DNA of 64,000 bases from Pollutimonas harenae. GTDB taxonomy: Bacteria; Pseudomonadota; Gammaproteobacteria; Burkholderiales; Burkholderiaceae_B. Positions 27,057-36,681 of this stretch are shown here, piece after piece. The notes under the pieces are model-generated. The model worked only from the letters and a program-made list of their open reading frames with translations. It ran no database searches and was not told the DNA's origin. Both the position numbers and the translations under genes were made by a program. The stretch is taken from assembly GCF_004153685.1 (NCBI RefSeq), contig NZ_SDQD01000002.1, forward strand, positions 248,001 to 312,000. The letters are read 5' to 3'. Every line of letters starts with the position of its first letter. Positions within the stretch are counted from its first letter, which is position 1.

Positions 27057-27704
27057 TTAATGGGTTGTATTGATGGCCAGCCTGCGGGCGCCGTTATAGC
27101 GCTTTTTCCAATAGGCGATGTCCATGCTTTCGATACGCACTACGCTTCCGGTACGAGGGGCATGCACGAACTTGCGATCGCCCAGATAAATACCTACATG
27201 TGAAAAACGACGTCCTCGGGTATTGAAGAATACGAGATCGCCTTTTTTGAGTTCGTTGCGTTTGACCGAGGTGCCCAAGCGCGCCATTTGAGCGGATTGG
27301 CGAGGCAATTTCAAGCCTAGCGATTTTTCAGCTGCGTAGGTGACCAGACCGCTGCAGTCGAAGCCAGTGTCAGGCGTTTCGCCACCATAACGATATTTGA
27401 TGCCCAGCACACTGAGTGCTGTTGACGCCAGTGCCGATGTGGCTGCTGGTGAAGTGCCGTGCGCGTAACTTTGTTCGCGATTGGATAGATAGGCGCCTAG
27501 GGGATCGGATTGAGTCTTGGCCAGGTAGAGGTCGCGTTCAGCCTTGATGAGCATGCTGCTGTTGGCGAACTGGTTTTGACTATTGCTATTGGTGGCGCAG
27601 CCTGCGAGGGCCAGGCAAGAGAGCGCTAACAGGCTTTTGGCGCCGCGCCAGAAATTTTGAGCTGTAAAGTACGGAGATAGGCGGTATAGTCGGTGCGGCG
27701 GCAT
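27057..27704 (-). CDS. NlpC/P60 (C40) peptidoglycan endopeptidase lipoprotein
   Basis: A 215-residue lipoprotein with a lipobox LAGC (acylated Cys36). Its C-terminal NlpC/P60 domain shows the catalytic Cys117 (FDCSGLVTY), His169 (FSHVGIYLG) and His181 (FVHAPRTGS). Such enzymes cleave between D-Glu and diaminopimelate in peptidoglycan stem peptides. ATG 27704 gives a plausible signal sequence; a TTG at 27761 would add 19 residues. Spr/MepS is the closest well-known relative. It stands alone between two Fur-box genes. Confidence 0.88.
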   Translation of the reverse strand: MPPHRLYRLSPYFTAQNFWRGAKSLLALSCLALAGCATNSNSQNQFANSSMLIKAERDLYLAKTQSDPLGAYLSNREQSYAHGTSPAATSALASTALSVLGIKYRYGGETPDTGFDCSGLVTYAAEKSLGLKLPRQSAQMARLGTSVKRNELKKGDLVFFNTRGRRFSHVGIYLGDRKFVHAPRTGSVVRIESMDIAYWKKRYNGARRLAINTTH

Positions 27705-28019
27705 AATTAACGGGTTTTTGTTTGCATAAAGCCCACCGCCGGATTTTCGATTTGGCAACAAATAACAGTGAAATCGATAATGTTTGGCAGAAAATGCGGG
27801 CTAAAGAGAAAACTTTACACAAATTAAACTTAAGGGACCCGGCAAGTTTAACGAATTGACGCTTAAACGTAAAGAAGTTTTGCCTGATCCAAAGTTTTTT
27901 ACTTGCAGTATTTGATGGTAGTCGCTTTACGTCGGCAGGCGTGCAGGCTAGTCTATAGGCCGCGTCGGCGGCGACCGCTGCGTTATTTGATAATAATGAT
28001 TATTTGCTTAAGGATACAT
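27705..28019. other. Intergenic region between nlpC-type gene and glcG-like gene
   Basis: These 315 bases separate divergent genes. The left part is AT-rich and should hold the minus-strand promoter, which I could not fix. AAACTT and AAGTTT around 27825-27850 form a weak inverted repeat. The right end carries the Fur-box-like sequence described separately. No open frame with family character is visible. Confidence 0.5.
27989..28007 (+). promoter_or_regulatory. Fur-box-like sequence upstream of the GlcG-like gene
   Basis: GATAATAATGATTATTTGC matches 14 of 19 positions of the Fur consensus. It begins with GATAAT, a possible -10 element, 13 bases before the start codon region ribosome site. It resembles the site at 26542-26560. 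Confidence 0.55.
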
Positions 28020-28427
28020 ATGAAAACCAAACCTGTACTGAGTCTGGCTGATGTAAAAGCGATCTTGTCAGCAGCAGAACAGCATGCCGGCAAGAACAAG
28101 TGGGCAGTCACCATTTCAGTCGTAGATGACGGTGGCCACCTGCTGGGCATGCTGCGGCTCGATGGCGCAGCACCGATCTCCGCGCATATTGCGCCGGCCA
28201 AGGCTCATACGGCTGCGTTGGGGCAACGCGAATCCAAAGGTTACGAAGACGCCATCAATCAGGGCCGTACGGCGTTTCTATCGGTACCGGCCATTCAGGG
28301 CATGCTTGAAGGCGGAGTACCGATCGTGGTTGATGGCCAGGTGGTGGGCGCAGTAGGTGTGTCTGGTGTGAAGTCGTCTGAAGATGTGGAAATTGCCCGA
28401 GCAGGCATCGCAGCGCTGCAGGCATGA
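28020..28427 (+). CDS. GlcG/HbpS (DUF336) heme-binding-type protein
   Basis: A 135-residue single-domain protein of the GlcG/HbpS family. Typical features are the N-terminal SLADVKAILSAAEQHA, the central SVVDDGGHLLGMLRLDGA and the C-terminal VVGAVGVSGVKSSEDVEIARAG. Family members bind heme or small metabolites; HbpS is an iron/heme sensor. There is no signal peptide, so this version is cytoplasmic. TAAGGATACAT precedes the ATG. The Fur-box-like sequence upstream fits an iron-linked role, but the ligand is unproven. Confidence 0.82.
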   Translation: MKTKPVLSLADVKAILSAAEQHAGKNKWAVTISVVDDGGHLLGMLRLDGAAPISAHIAPAKAHTAALGQRESKGYEDAINQGRTAFLSVPAIQGMLEGGVPIVVDGQVVGAVGVSGVKSSEDVEIARAGIAALQA

Positions 28428-28473
28428 TGCATAAATCGTAAATACGTGAAGATCCATGCAAGAAGAGGACGCA

Positions 28474-29802
28474 ATGCCTGCTGATAAGACTGGTTCTGCT
28501 TCAGCAGTGCAGGCTTCCGGGCCGAATTCCGCCTTGAATGCAGGCGTGGCAAAACGCGAAGTGTGGGCATGGGCCATGTATGACTTTGCCAATTCCGGCT
28601 TTACCACGGTTGTCCTGACTACGGTTTTCAGCGTTTATTTCGTGGGTGTTGTGGCTGCCGGCAAGTCCTGGGGCACGCTGGCTTTTACAGCGGCTTTGTC
28701 GTTGTCGTATTTATTGATTATGTTCACCATGCCCAGCCTGGGGGCTCGTGCTGATGCCCGGGCTGGCAAGCGTCGCTTGTTGTTTACCAGTACGGTGGGC
28801 TGCGTGGTGGCAACGGCCTTGCTGGGCCTGACAGGGCCCGGCGATATCTTTTGGGGCTTGCTGGTGATTGCCCTGGCCAACTACTGTTACTGTGTGGGCG
28901 AGTCCATTGTCGCAGCCTTTTTGCCGGAAATTGCACGGCCCCATGCCTTGGGGCGCGTGTCAGGATGGGGCTGGAGTTTTGGGTATTTTGGCGGCATGCT
29001 GGCCCTGGGCCTGTCGCTGGCCCTGGTGTCGTGGGCCAGTGGGCGCGGCCAGACGGCCAGCCAGTACGTTCCTTACGTCATGGTGTTGACGGCGGGTCTG
29101 TTTGCTCTGGCCGCCATACCGTCTTTTCTTTTTTTGCGCGAGCGTACGCCACCCACGCATAAACCTGCGGAAGGCGTGCTGGGGCGCCTGCGGGCAGCAT
29201 GGCACGATACGTCCGTCAACTTTCCCGACTTTCGTATTTTGTTGATTTGCGGCGCCTGCTATCAGGCGGGCATTGCGGTCGTCGTGACGCTGGCGGCGGT
29301 GTACGCCACCGAAGCCATGGGTTTCACCATGGAGCAGACCATGCTGCTGGTCTTTACGGTCAATATTGCAGCGGCTGCCGGAGCGTTTCTGTTCGGCTAT
29401 CTACAAGACAGACTTGGCCATAAGCCTGCGTTGTTCATGACTCTGGTGGGTTGGATTGTCATGGTGCTGCTGGCTTACAGCGCCATCGAGGTCTGGGTGT
29501 TCTGGCTGGCGGCTACCGTGGCCGGCCTATGCATGGGGACCAGCCAGAGCGCGGGACGGGCTATGGTGGGTGCGCTGGCGCCGCGCAAGCGCCTGGCCGA
29601 GTTCTATTCTCTATGGACATTCGCCATACAGCTTGCCGCTTTGGTCGGGCCTTTGTTCTATGGCTTGGTCACCTGGCTCACCGATGGCAACCATCGGCTG
29701 GCCCTGCTGTGCACCGGAGTGTTTTTCGTGGCTGGACTGGCTGTACTCACGCGTCTGGATTTTGCTCGCGGGGCGCGAGCGCGCGATACTATGTCTGTGT
29801 AG
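28474..29802 (+). CDS. MFS transporter, UMF1/Atg22-like
   Basis: A 442-residue permease with about twelve helices. The motif EVWAWAMYDFANSGFTTVVLTT is characteristic of the UMF1 (Atg22-like) group, whose substrates in bacteria are unknown. ATG 28474 has GAGGA just upstream; ATG 28456 would add six residues. It follows the GlcG-like gene by 46 bases and may be read from the same Fur-controlled promoter. Confidence 0.87.
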   Translation: MPADKTGSASAVQASGPNSALNAGVAKREVWAWAMYDFANSGFTTVVLTTVFSVYFVGVVAAGKSWGTLAFTAALSLSYLLIMFTMPSLGARADARAGKRRLLFTSTVGCVVATALLGLTGPGDIFWGLLVIALANYCYCVGESIVAAFLPEIARPHALGRVSGWGWSFGYFGGMLALGLSLALVSWASGRGQTASQYVPYVMVLTAGLFALAAIPSFLFLRERTPPTHKPAEGVLGRLRAAWHDTSVNFPDFRILLICGACYQAGIAVVVTLAAVYATEAMGFTMEQTMLLVFTVNIAAAAGAFLFGYLQDRLGHKPALFMTLVGWIVMVLLAYSAIEVWVFWLAATVAGLCMGTSQSAGRAMVGALAPRKRLAEFYSLWTFAIQLAALVGPLFYGLVTWLTDGNHRLALLCTGVFFVAGLAVLTRLDFARGARARDTMSV

Positions 29803-29858
29803 CCTGCGAGGTTCATCAGGCACGCTAATAATCCATCACAAATATAAGCAACAAAGCA

Positions 29859-29884
29859 ATCATGCCGGGAGTTGTCAGCATGAT
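29859..29884 (+). promoter_or_regulatory. Inverted repeat upstream of acetyl-CoA synthetase gene
   Basis: ATCATGC at 29859-29865 and GCATGAT at 29878-29884 form a perfect inverted repeat with a 12-base spacer, about 55 bases before the start codon. It is a candidate operator; the regulator is unknown. Confidence 0.3.
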
Positions 29885-29938
29885 GTAAGTCTTGTCCGCT
29901 ACGGTAGATGAATAATTCAACAAAAAGGAGCGAGCAGC

Positions 29939-31918
29939 ATGTCTAATGAGATTGAATCCATATTGACGGAGAACCGTGTTTTTCCTCCCTTCGACAACTT
30001 GGTTCAGGGTGCCGCGATTTCCGGTATGGACGGGTATCGTGCGATGTGTAACGAGGCTGATGCGAACCCAGATGAGTTCTGGGCGCGCTTGGCCCGAGAG
30101 AATCTAGTCTGGAATAAGCCTTTCACTCAGGTACTCGACGAGTCGGAAGCGCCGTTCTATCGTTGGTTTGGTGATGGTGAGCTAAACGTTTCCGCCAATT
30201 GCCTCGACAAGCATCTTGGCACGCCAACTGCCAATAAAACGGCGCTTATTTTCGAATCCGATGACGGCAAGGTGACCAAAGTCACCTACAAAGAGCTGCA
30301 TGCGCGTGTATGTGAGTTCGCCAACGGCATCAAGGCTCTGGGCCACAAGACCGGCGAGCGGGCCATTATTTACATGCCCATGTCCATCGAAGCCGTGGTG
30401 GCCATGCAGGCATGTGCTCGTCTGGGCATCATCCACTCGGTAGTGTTTGGCGGGTTTTCTTCCAAAAGCCTGCATGAGCGTACGGTCGATGTGGGCGCAT
30501 CCCTGGTCATTACCGCTGACGAGCAGGTACGTGGTGGCAAGACCATACCCCTGAAGAATGCGGTGGATGAAGCGCTGGGTATGGGTGGTTGCGAAGCTGT
30601 CAGCCATGTGATCGTCTACAAGCGCACAGGTGGCCAGGTAGCCTGGAGCGAAGGGCGCGATGTCTGGATGCATGATGCGACGGCCAATCAGGCCAGTCAA
30701 TGCGAGCCGGTTGCGCTGAGTGCCGAACATCCTTTATTCATTTTGTATACCTCAGGTTCGACAGGCAAGCCCAAGGGCGTGCAGCATGCCTCGGGTGGCT
30801 TTCTGCTGTGGTCCCTGCTGACGGTCAATTGGACGTTCGATGCCAAGGACAGCGATGTATTCTGGTGCACCGCCGATGTGGGCTGGGTGACAGGACACAC
30901 CTATATTACCTACGGCCCGCTGGCGGCCGGGCTGACTCAGGTGGTATTTGAAGGTGTGCCTACTTATCCCACGGTAGGCCGATTCTGGGACATGATTCAG
31001 CGTCACAAGGTTACTGTGTTCTATACGGCGCCCACGGCCATTCGTTCCCTGACCAAGGCTGCCGAGGCTTCGCCATCCCATCATCCGCGTGAATACGATC
31101 TGAGCTCCCTGCGCATTATTGGATCAGTGGGTGAACCTATCAATCCGGAAGCCTGGATGTGGTATTACAAGAACGTGGGGGGCGAGCGCTGCCCGGTGCT
31201 GGATACCTGGTGGCAAACAGAAACCGGGGCTCACATGATCACCCCGCTGCCTGGTGTGACACCACTCAAGCCAGGGTCTTGCACCTTACCCTTGCCAGGT
31301 ATTGCGGCGGCGGTCGTCGACGAAGCTGGAGAAGAGGTCGAGCAGGGCAAGGGCGGCTTCCTGGTGATCAAGCGTCCATGGCCCGGAATGATACGCACCA
31401 TCTGGGGCGACCCAGAGCGCTTCAAGAAAAGCTATTTTCCACCCGAACTCAAGGGCTATTACTTGGCTGGCGACGGTGCGCAGCGGGATAAAGACAATTA
31501 TTTCTGGATCATGGGTCGCATCGACGACGTCCTGAATGTTTCAGGCCATCGCTTGGGCACCATGGAGGTTGAGTCGGCATTGGTTGCACACGACCTGGTG
31601 GCTGAGGCCGCAGTGGTTGGGCGTCCGGATGCGACCACGGGCGAGGCCGTGGTCGCGTTTGTGGTGCTCAACCAGTCCTTGCCGGAAGGTGAAGAGGCTG
31701 ATCATATTGCCAAGCAATTGCGCGACTGGGTGGCACGCGAAATTGGCCCCATTGCCAAGCCCAAAGACATACGTTTCGGCGAGAACCTGCCCAAGACCCG
31801 GTCGGGCAAAATCATGCGGCGTCTGCTGCGTGTGGTGGCCAAGGGCGAGCAGGTCACGCAAGATGTATCCACACTGGAAAATCCTGCGATTCTCGATCAG
31901 TTGTCGCAAGCACATTAG
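29939..31918 (+). CDS. acs: Acetyl-CoA synthetase
   Basis: A 659-residue AMP-forming acetyl-CoA synthetase that activates acetate (propionate is possible). The P-loop-like [27 protein letters not shown], and the acetylation-site motif [13 protein letters not shown] with its catalytic lysine are all present. CAAAAAGGAGCGAG precedes the ATG. It lies alone between two permease genes; a hairpin follows at 31937. Confidence 0.95.
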   Translation: MSNEIESILTENRVFPPFDNLVQGAAISGMDGYRAMCNEADANPDEFWARLARENLVWNKPFTQVLDESEAPFYRWFGDGELNVSANCLDKHLGTPTANKTALIFESDDGKVTKVTYKELHARVCEFANGIKALGHKTGERAIIYMPMSIEAVVAMQACARLGIIHSVVFGGFSSKSLHERTVDVGASLVITADEQVRGGKTIPLKNAVDEALGMGGCEAVSHVIVYKRTGGQVAWSEGRDVWMHDATANQASQCEPVALSAEHPLFILYTSGSTGKPKGVQHASGGFLLWSLLTVNWTFDAKDSDVFWCTADVGWVTGHTYITYGPLAAGLTQVVFEGVPTYPTVGRFWDMIQRHKVTVFYTAPTAIRSLTKAAEASPSHHPREYDLSSLRIIGSVGEPINPEAWMWYYKNVGGERCPVLDTWWQTETGAHMITPLPGVTPLKPGSCTLPLPGIAAAVVDEAGEEVEQGKGGFLVIKRPWPGMIRTIWGDPERFKKSYFPPELKGYYLAGDGAQRDKDNYFWIMGRIDDVLNVSGHRLGTMEVESALVAHDLVAEAAVVGRPDATTGEAVVAFVVLNQSLPEGEEADHIAKQLRDWVAREIGPIAKPKDIRFGENLPKTRSGKIMRRLLRVVAKGEQVTQDVSTLENPAILDQLSQAH

Positions 31919-31936
31919 TATTTTGGTGAGGCATGC

Positions 31937-31960
31937 TGGCCCGGCTGTGATGCCGGGCCA
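31937..31960 (+). terminator. Hairpin after acs
   Basis: TGGCCCGGC (31937-31945) and GCCGGGCCA (31952-31960) form a perfect 9-bp GC-rich stem with a six-base loop. A T-run is lacking, so it may act as a weak or factor-assisted terminator. Confidence 0.5.
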
Positions 31961-32018
31961 GGAATGATATATTGTTGATCCTTCCCGCCTCGGTCTCGGG
32001 CCCGCTTTGGAGCAGCAA

Positions 32019-32924
32019 TTGAATTCAAAACAAACCGATCACGGCGCCATGTTGCTGATGGCCCTGACGGTGACCCTATGGGGGTTCAGCTGGATCGTCA
32101 TGAAGCACTTGGTGGCTTTCATAGGTCCCTTTGACCTGGTCATGGCACGCTACGGTCTGGCTTTTGTTGTTTTGCTGCTCGTGTTGTTGCTTACCCGGCA
32201 GTCTCTTAAGTTCCCCCCCTTTCTGCTGACCTTGGGCATTGCCATCTTCCAGACGACGGCGTTTCAATGCCTGTGTCAGTTTGCCCTGGTAACAGGTGGG
32301 GCGGGCCGAGTCGTAATGCTGGCCTACACCATGCCCTTTTGGGTTGTTCTGTTTGCTTGGCTTCTGCTTGGAGACCGCCCGACCCGGCGCCATGCACTGG
32401 GGTTTGCCTGCGCCGGAGCAGGGCTGCTTGCCATTATCGCCCCATGGCAGGGCATGGGTTCATTGACGGGTTCCGTGCTGGCTTTGTTGGGTGGTATCAG
32501 TTGGGGCTTGGGAACCGTCTTGTCCAAAATCATGTTCCAGCGTCATGCTCCCAATGTACTGAACCTGACCATGTGGCAGATGGCGCTGGGGGCACTATTG
32601 TCCTTCCTGGTAACACTGGTCGTGCCGCAGCAAGATGTTGTCTGGGCGCCTGACCTCTTCTGGGGTATTGCCTACATGGCGGTGATTGCGTCAGCGTTGG
32701 GTTGGTGGCTCTGGATGTCAGTGGTGCGGCGCGTGAGCGCGACCGTTGCCGGGATGTCCAGCCTGGGAGTGCCTGTCCTGACAGTAGTACTGGCCTGGTT
32801 GATTTTGTCCGAGCAGCCCACGTCGCTCGAGTTGACTGGAGTTGCTCTGGTGATGGCGGGGCTGGTCGTCGTGAACCTGGAAGGGTCTCGCGGCAAAGCC
32901 CCTGGCGGGCAGGGCGCGACATAA
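32019..32924 (+). CDS. EamA/DMT family permease
   Basis: A 301-residue, ten-helix drug/metabolite transporter with two EamA repeats (LWGFSWIVMKHLVAFIGPFDLVMARY in the first, GGISWGLGTVLSKI in the second). Substrate unknown. TTG 32019 is chosen because GGAG lies seven bases upstream; TTG 32007 and ATG 32055 are alternatives. A 7-bp GC stem (GGGCGCG 32912-32918 with CGCGCCC 32928-32934) spans its stop and faces the convergent gene. Confidence 0.85.
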   Translation: MNSKQTDHGAMLLMALTVTLWGFSWIVMKHLVAFIGPFDLVMARYGLAFVVLLLVLLLTRQSLKFPPFLLTLGIAIFQTTAFQCLCQFALVTGGAGRVVMLAYTMPFWVVLFAWLLLGDRPTRRHALGFACAGAGLLAIIAPWQGMGSLTGSVLALLGGISWGLGTVLSKIMFQRHAPNVLNLTMWQMALGALLSFLVTLVVPQQDVVWAPDLFWGIAYMAVIASALGWWLWMSVVRRVSATVAGMSSLGVPVLTVVLAWLILSEQPTSLELTGVALVMAGLVVVNLEGSRGKAPGGQGAT

Positions 32925-32939
32925 AGCCGCGCCCGTGCA

Positions 32940-34586
32940 TTACATGCCGTTGTAGACCGGGCCTTCGCCACCTTGCGGGGCGACCCATACGATATTTTGG
33001 GTGGGGTCTTTGATATCGCAGGTTTTGCAGTGCACGCAGTTTTGTGCATTGATTTGCAGCTTGTCTTCGCCATTGTCCGTCTTGACGAATTCGTATACGC
33101 CTGCGGGGCAGAAGCGCGCCTCGGGGCCACCATATTTGGCCAGGTTGACCGATACGGGTACCGAGGAATCCTTAAGGGTCAGATGAACGGGCTGATCTTC
33201 CTCGTGGTTGGTATTCGAGATAAACACCGAGCTCAGACGGTCGAAAGTCAGCTTGCCGTCCGGCTTGGGATAGTCGATGCGCGCGCACTCGGCAGCAGGT
33301 TGCAGGCAGGCGTGATCGGGCTTGCTATGATGCAGCGTCCAGGGCATCTTGCCTTTGAGCAGCCATTGTTCAACGCCCGTCATGATGGTGGCTACAGTGC
33401 GGCCTTTTTTGAACCACTGCTTGAAGTTTCGGGATTTGTTCAGTTCGGCATGTAGCCAAGAACTCTGGAAGGCAGTGGGGTAGGCCACCAACTCGTCGTG
33501 TCGTCGATCGGCCACGATGGCGTCAAAGGCGGCTTCGGCAGCCAGGGCGCCAGTCTTGATGGCTGAGTGACTACCCTTGATGCGCGACGCATTCAAGACG
33601 CCTGCCTCACAGCCGACCATGACGCCGCCGGGAAAGCACAGCTTGGGCAAAGATAGCAGGCCGCCTGCCGTGAGCGAGCGTGCGCCATAGGCGATGCGTT
33701 TGCCGCCTTCAAAAGTGGGACGGATCGCGGGGTGGGTTTTATAACGCTGGAACTCTTCGAAGGGTGACAGCCACGGATTGGCATAGTCCAGGCCCACGAC
33801 CAGGCCAACCACGACAATATTGTTGTTCAGGTGATAAAGAAACGAGCCGCCATAGGTGTCGGAATCTAGTGGCCAGCCCGCCGTGTGCACCACCAGTCCG
33901 GGTTGTGATTGGGCCGGGTCGACTTCCCACATTTCCTTGATGCCTATACCGTAACTTTGTGGGTCGCGCCCTGCGTCGAGCTTGTAGCGATCGATAAGCT
34001 GGCGGCCGAGCTGCCCGCGCGAGCCCTCGGCAAATACGGTGTAGCGTGCCAGCAGCTCCATGCCGGGCTGGTAGTGCCCGGAGTGAGAGCCGTCGCGGGC
34101 TACACCCATGTCGCCAGTGGCTACGCCTTTTACAGCGCCATCGTCGGTGTAGAGGATTTCAGCCGCCGCAAAGCCCGGGAAAATATCGACGCCGAGGGCT
34201 TCGGCTTGTTCGCCCAGCCAGCGGGTGACGTTGCCGAGCTGGACAATGTAATTGCCATGATTCTGGAAACAGGCGGGCAGCAGCCAGTTGGGTGTCGGGC
34301 GAGCGCCTTTTTCGGTCAGGAACAGGAACTTGTCCTCGGATACGGCCGTATCCAGCGGAGCACCTTTTTCTTTCCAGTCGGGAATCAGCTCTGTGAGCGC
34401 GCGAGGGTCCATCACGGCACCGGACAGAATATGAGCGCCGATTTCGGCGCCTTTTTCAAGTACGCAAACGCTGATTTCGTGTTCGTGCTGTGCGGCCAGT
34501 TGTTTTAACCGTATGGCGCTGGCCAGGCCTGCTGGCCCGCCTCCGACGACGACGACGTCGTACTCCATGGATTCGCGTTCAGACAT
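32940..34586 (-). CDS. Electron-transfer flavoprotein:ubiquinone oxidoreductase
   Basis: A 548-residue membrane-associated flavoprotein that passes electrons from ETF, reduced by acyl-CoA dehydrogenases, to ubiquinone. The FAD-binding GGGPAG is at 15-20. A hydrophobic ubiquinone region (PKLCFPGGVMVGCEAGVLN) and a C-terminal 4Fe-4S site (NCVHCKTCDIKDP plus an upstream RFCPAG cysteine) are intact. AGGAG precedes the start. It is divergent from the thioesterase and CoA-transferase genes, which fits a role in acyl-CoA oxidation. Confidence 0.95.
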   Translation of the reverse strand: MSERESMEYDVVVVGGGPAGLASAIRLKQLAAQHEHEISVCVLEKGAEIGAHILSGAVMDPRALTELIPDWKEKGAPLDTAVSEDKFLFLTEKGARPTPNWLLPACFQNHGNYIVQLGNVTRWLGEQAEALGVDIFPGFAAAEILYTDDGAVKGVATGDMGVARDGSHSGHYQPGMELLARYTVFAEGSRGQLGRQLIDRYKLDAGRDPQSYGIGIKEMWEVDPAQSQPGLVVHTAGWPLDSDTYGGSFLYHLNNNIVVVGLVVGLDYANPWLSPFEEFQRYKTHPAIRPTFEGGKRIAYGARSLTAGGLLSLPKLCFPGGVMVGCEAGVLNASRIKGSHSAIKTGALAAEAAFDAIVADRRHDELVAYPTAFQSSWLHAELNKSRNFKQWFKKGRTVATIMTGVEQWLLKGKMPWTLHHSKPDHACLQPAAECARIDYPKPDGKLTFDRLSSVFISNTNHEEDQPVHLTLKDSSVPVSVNLAKYGGPEARFCPAGVYEFVKTDNGEDKLQINAQNCVHCKTCDIKDPTQNIVWVAPQGGEGPVYNGM

Positions 34587-34718
34587 TGCAAAATTCTCCT
34601 GTCTTTCTTTATGTGCTGCAGCTCGACACTGCTGTATGGCTACGGATTCGTAAAAAAATGGTTCTGTGCGTCACGTTATACTTGCCCGTACTGTAGGGCC
34701 TGGATAGGACGCTGATCA

Positions 34719-35159
34719 ATGCAAATCATAACCCCAACATCAACACCTGCTGTCGGTAGTGTTTACCGCTGTGCCATGCCAGTGCGCTGGGGTGACCTTG
34801 ATGCCCTGAATCACGTAAATAATACTGTGTATTTTCGTTTCTTTGAGGAAGCGCGGGTGCAATTGTTCTCTCAGGTGGGAATTATGCCCCCTTCACGCAA
34901 GGCCGGTGTGGTGGCGCACGTTGCCTGTGATTTTCTTAAGCCCCTGATGTATCCGGCCATGGCCGTAGTGACCCAGGTACTGGTTCGGGTGGGTCGTTCC
35001 AGCATCGAAATGGAGACCTTGCTCGAACGTGAGGATGAGCCAGGCGTTCTCTATGCGAAAGGCAGTTATGTCATTGTTGGCACTGATGCCGAAACGGGCA
35101 AGTCACTGCCTTGGTCCGAACAAGAGCTGGCACTTCTGGCAGAATTGATGTCAGCGTAA
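34719..35159 (+). CDS. Hotdog-fold acyl-CoA thioesterase (4HBT family)
   Basis: A 146-residue single hotdog domain. The sequence VRWGDLDALNHVNNTVYFRFFEEAR contains the expected catalytic Asp28 and the helix that follows it. Members hydrolyse acyl-CoA thioesters in the cytoplasm, with substrates varying from short-chain to aromatic. It is 68 bases upstream of the CoA-transferase pair and may be in the same operon. Confidence 0.88.
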   Translation: MQIITPTSTPAVGSVYRCAMPVRWGDLDALNHVNNTVYFRFFEEARVQLFSQVGIMPPSRKAGVVAHVACDFLKPLMYPAMAVVTQVLVRVGRSSIEMETLLEREDEPGVLYAKGSYVIVGTDAETGKSLPWSEQELALLAELMSA

Positions 35160-35227
35160 AATTTTTGACTGGCCGAGGGTGTTGCCACTCAAAGCCGAAG
35201 AATGACAATTGAATAAGGATAGGAGTA

Positions 35228-35935
35228 ATGGATAAAGTCTATGCCAGCGCCGAAGAAGCGCTGAAGGGCGTCGTCGCCGACGGCCAGACCATTGCCGTAG
35301 GCGGCTTTGGTCTCTGCGGTATTCCTGAGGCACTTATTGCAGCATTGCGCGATTCAGGTGTGCAGAATTTGACTTGTGTCAGCAATAACGCCGGTGTCGA
35401 CGGTTTCGGCCTGGGTCAGTTGCTGTCCACCCGCCAGATCAAGAAAATGATTGCCTCGTATGTGGGCGAGAACAAAGAGTTCGAACGCCAGTATCTGGCG
35501 GGCGAGCTAGAGCTGGAATTCACACCGCAGGGTACGCTGGCCGAAAAACTGCGTGCCGGCGGCGCAGGTATCCCGGCTTTTTTCACCCGTACGGGTGTGG
35601 GCACCATAGTGGCCGATGGCAAAGAGCTGCGCGAGTTTGATGGCGAAACCTATGTGATGGAACGCTCGATTGTCCCCGATGTGTCGCTGGTCAAGGCCTA
35701 CCGGGCTGATCGCAGCGGCAACCTGCAGTTCCGCAAAACAGCGCGCAACTTCAATCCCAATGTGGCCATGGCGGGCAAGATCACCATTGTCGAGGTCGAG
35801 GAAATCGTTGAGCTGGGTGCCATCGACCCCGACCAGGTGCATTTGCCAGGCATTTATGCACATCGTCTTGTGCTCAATGCCAATCCGGAAAAACGCATTG
35901 AGCAACGTACTGTCCGCAACGCGCAAGGAGCATAA
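35228..35935 (+). CDS. scoA: 3-oxoacid CoA-transferase subunit A
   Basis: The 235-residue alpha subunit of succinyl-CoA:3-ketoacid CoA-transferase, which activates acetoacetate using succinyl-CoA. It carries the CoA-transferase signature [10 protein letters not shown] (25-34) and the family end [20 protein letters not shown] precedes the start. It lies two bases upstream of the beta-subunit gene, so the two are cotranslated. Confidence 0.93.
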   Translation: MDKVYASAEEALKGVVADGQTIAVGGFGLCGIPEALIAALRDSGVQNLTCVSNNAGVDGFGLGQLLSTRQIKKMIASYVGENKEFERQYLAGELELEFTPQGTLAEKLRAGGAGIPAFFTRTGVGTIVADGKELREFDGETYVMERSIVPDVSLVKAYRADRSGNLQFRKTARNFNPNVAMAGKITIVEVEEIVELGAIDPDQVHLPGIYAHRLVLNANPEKRIEQRTVRNAQGA

Positions 35936-35937
35936 CA

Positions 35938-36591
35938 ATGGCTTGGACTCGTGATGAAATGGCGGCACGCGCCGCGCGTGAACTGCAAGACGGTTTTTAT
36001 GTGAACCTGGGCATAGGTATGCCTACACTGGTGGCCAACCATGTCCCCGAAGGTGTCGAGGTCTGGTTGCAATCCGAGAACGGTTTGCTGGGCATAGGTC
36101 CATTCCCGACCGAAGACGAAATTGACGCCGACATGATCAATGCCGGCAAGCAAACGGTCACCACTTTGCCAGGCTCGTCCATCTTTGCTTCGGCCGATTC
36201 GTTTGCCATGATCCGTGGCGGCAAGATCAATCTCGCCATTCTGGGTGCCATGCAGGTGTCCGAAAAGGGCGATCTGGCCAACTGGATGATCCCGGGCAAA
36301 ATGATCAAAGGCATGGGTGGTGCCATGGATTTGGTGGCAGGGGTCAGCCGGGTGGTTGTACTGATGGACCACGTCGCGCGTAAAAAAGACGGCACCGAAG
36401 ACATGAAGCTCTTGCCTGAATGCACGCTGCCTTTGACCGGCGTTGGTGTGGTCGACCTGATCATCACTGACTTGTGCGTCCTCGAGGTTACCGATAATGG
36501 ACTCAAGCTGCTCGAAATGGCGCCTGGGGTCACGGTCGACGAAATCAAGGCCAAGACGGCCGCCAAGCTGGATGTTTCGGCTGTAGCATAA
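35938..36591 (+). CDS. scoB: 3-oxoacid CoA-transferase subunit B
   Basis: The 217-residue beta subunit. It holds the active-site Glu47 within SENGLLG, which forms the CoA thioester intermediate, and the family segments GIGMPTLV and [21 protein letters not shown] precedes the ATG. With scoA it forms the heterotetrameric SCOT enzyme of ketone-body or polyhydroxybutyrate-derived acetoacetate use. A terminator follows. Confidence 0.94.
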   Translation: MAWTRDEMAARAARELQDGFYVNLGIGMPTLVANHVPEGVEVWLQSENGLLGIGPFPTEDEIDADMINAGKQTVTTLPGSSIFASADSFAMIRGGKINLAILGAMQVSEKGDLANWMIPGKMIKGMGGAMDLVAGVSRVVVLMDHVARKKDGTEDMKLLPECTLPLTGVGVVDLIITDLCVLEVTDNGLKLLEMAPGVTVDEIKAKTAAKLDVSAVA

Positions 36592-36621
36592 GCCTGATCA
36601 GTCCGAATATCGGCCCCGGCC

Positions 36622-36660
36622 AACGCCTGCGTCAGTCATCACCGTGCTGGCGCAGGCGTT
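36622..36660 (+). terminator. scoB terminator hairpin
   Basis: A 14-base arm at 36622-36635 pairs with 36647-36660 (one G-U), loop of 11 bases. TACGTTT follows. It separates scoB from the aminopeptidase gene, whose ribosome site AAGGAAG starts about ten bases later. Confidence 0.6.
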
Positions 36661-36681
36661 TACGTTTCTGAAGGAAGTAAT

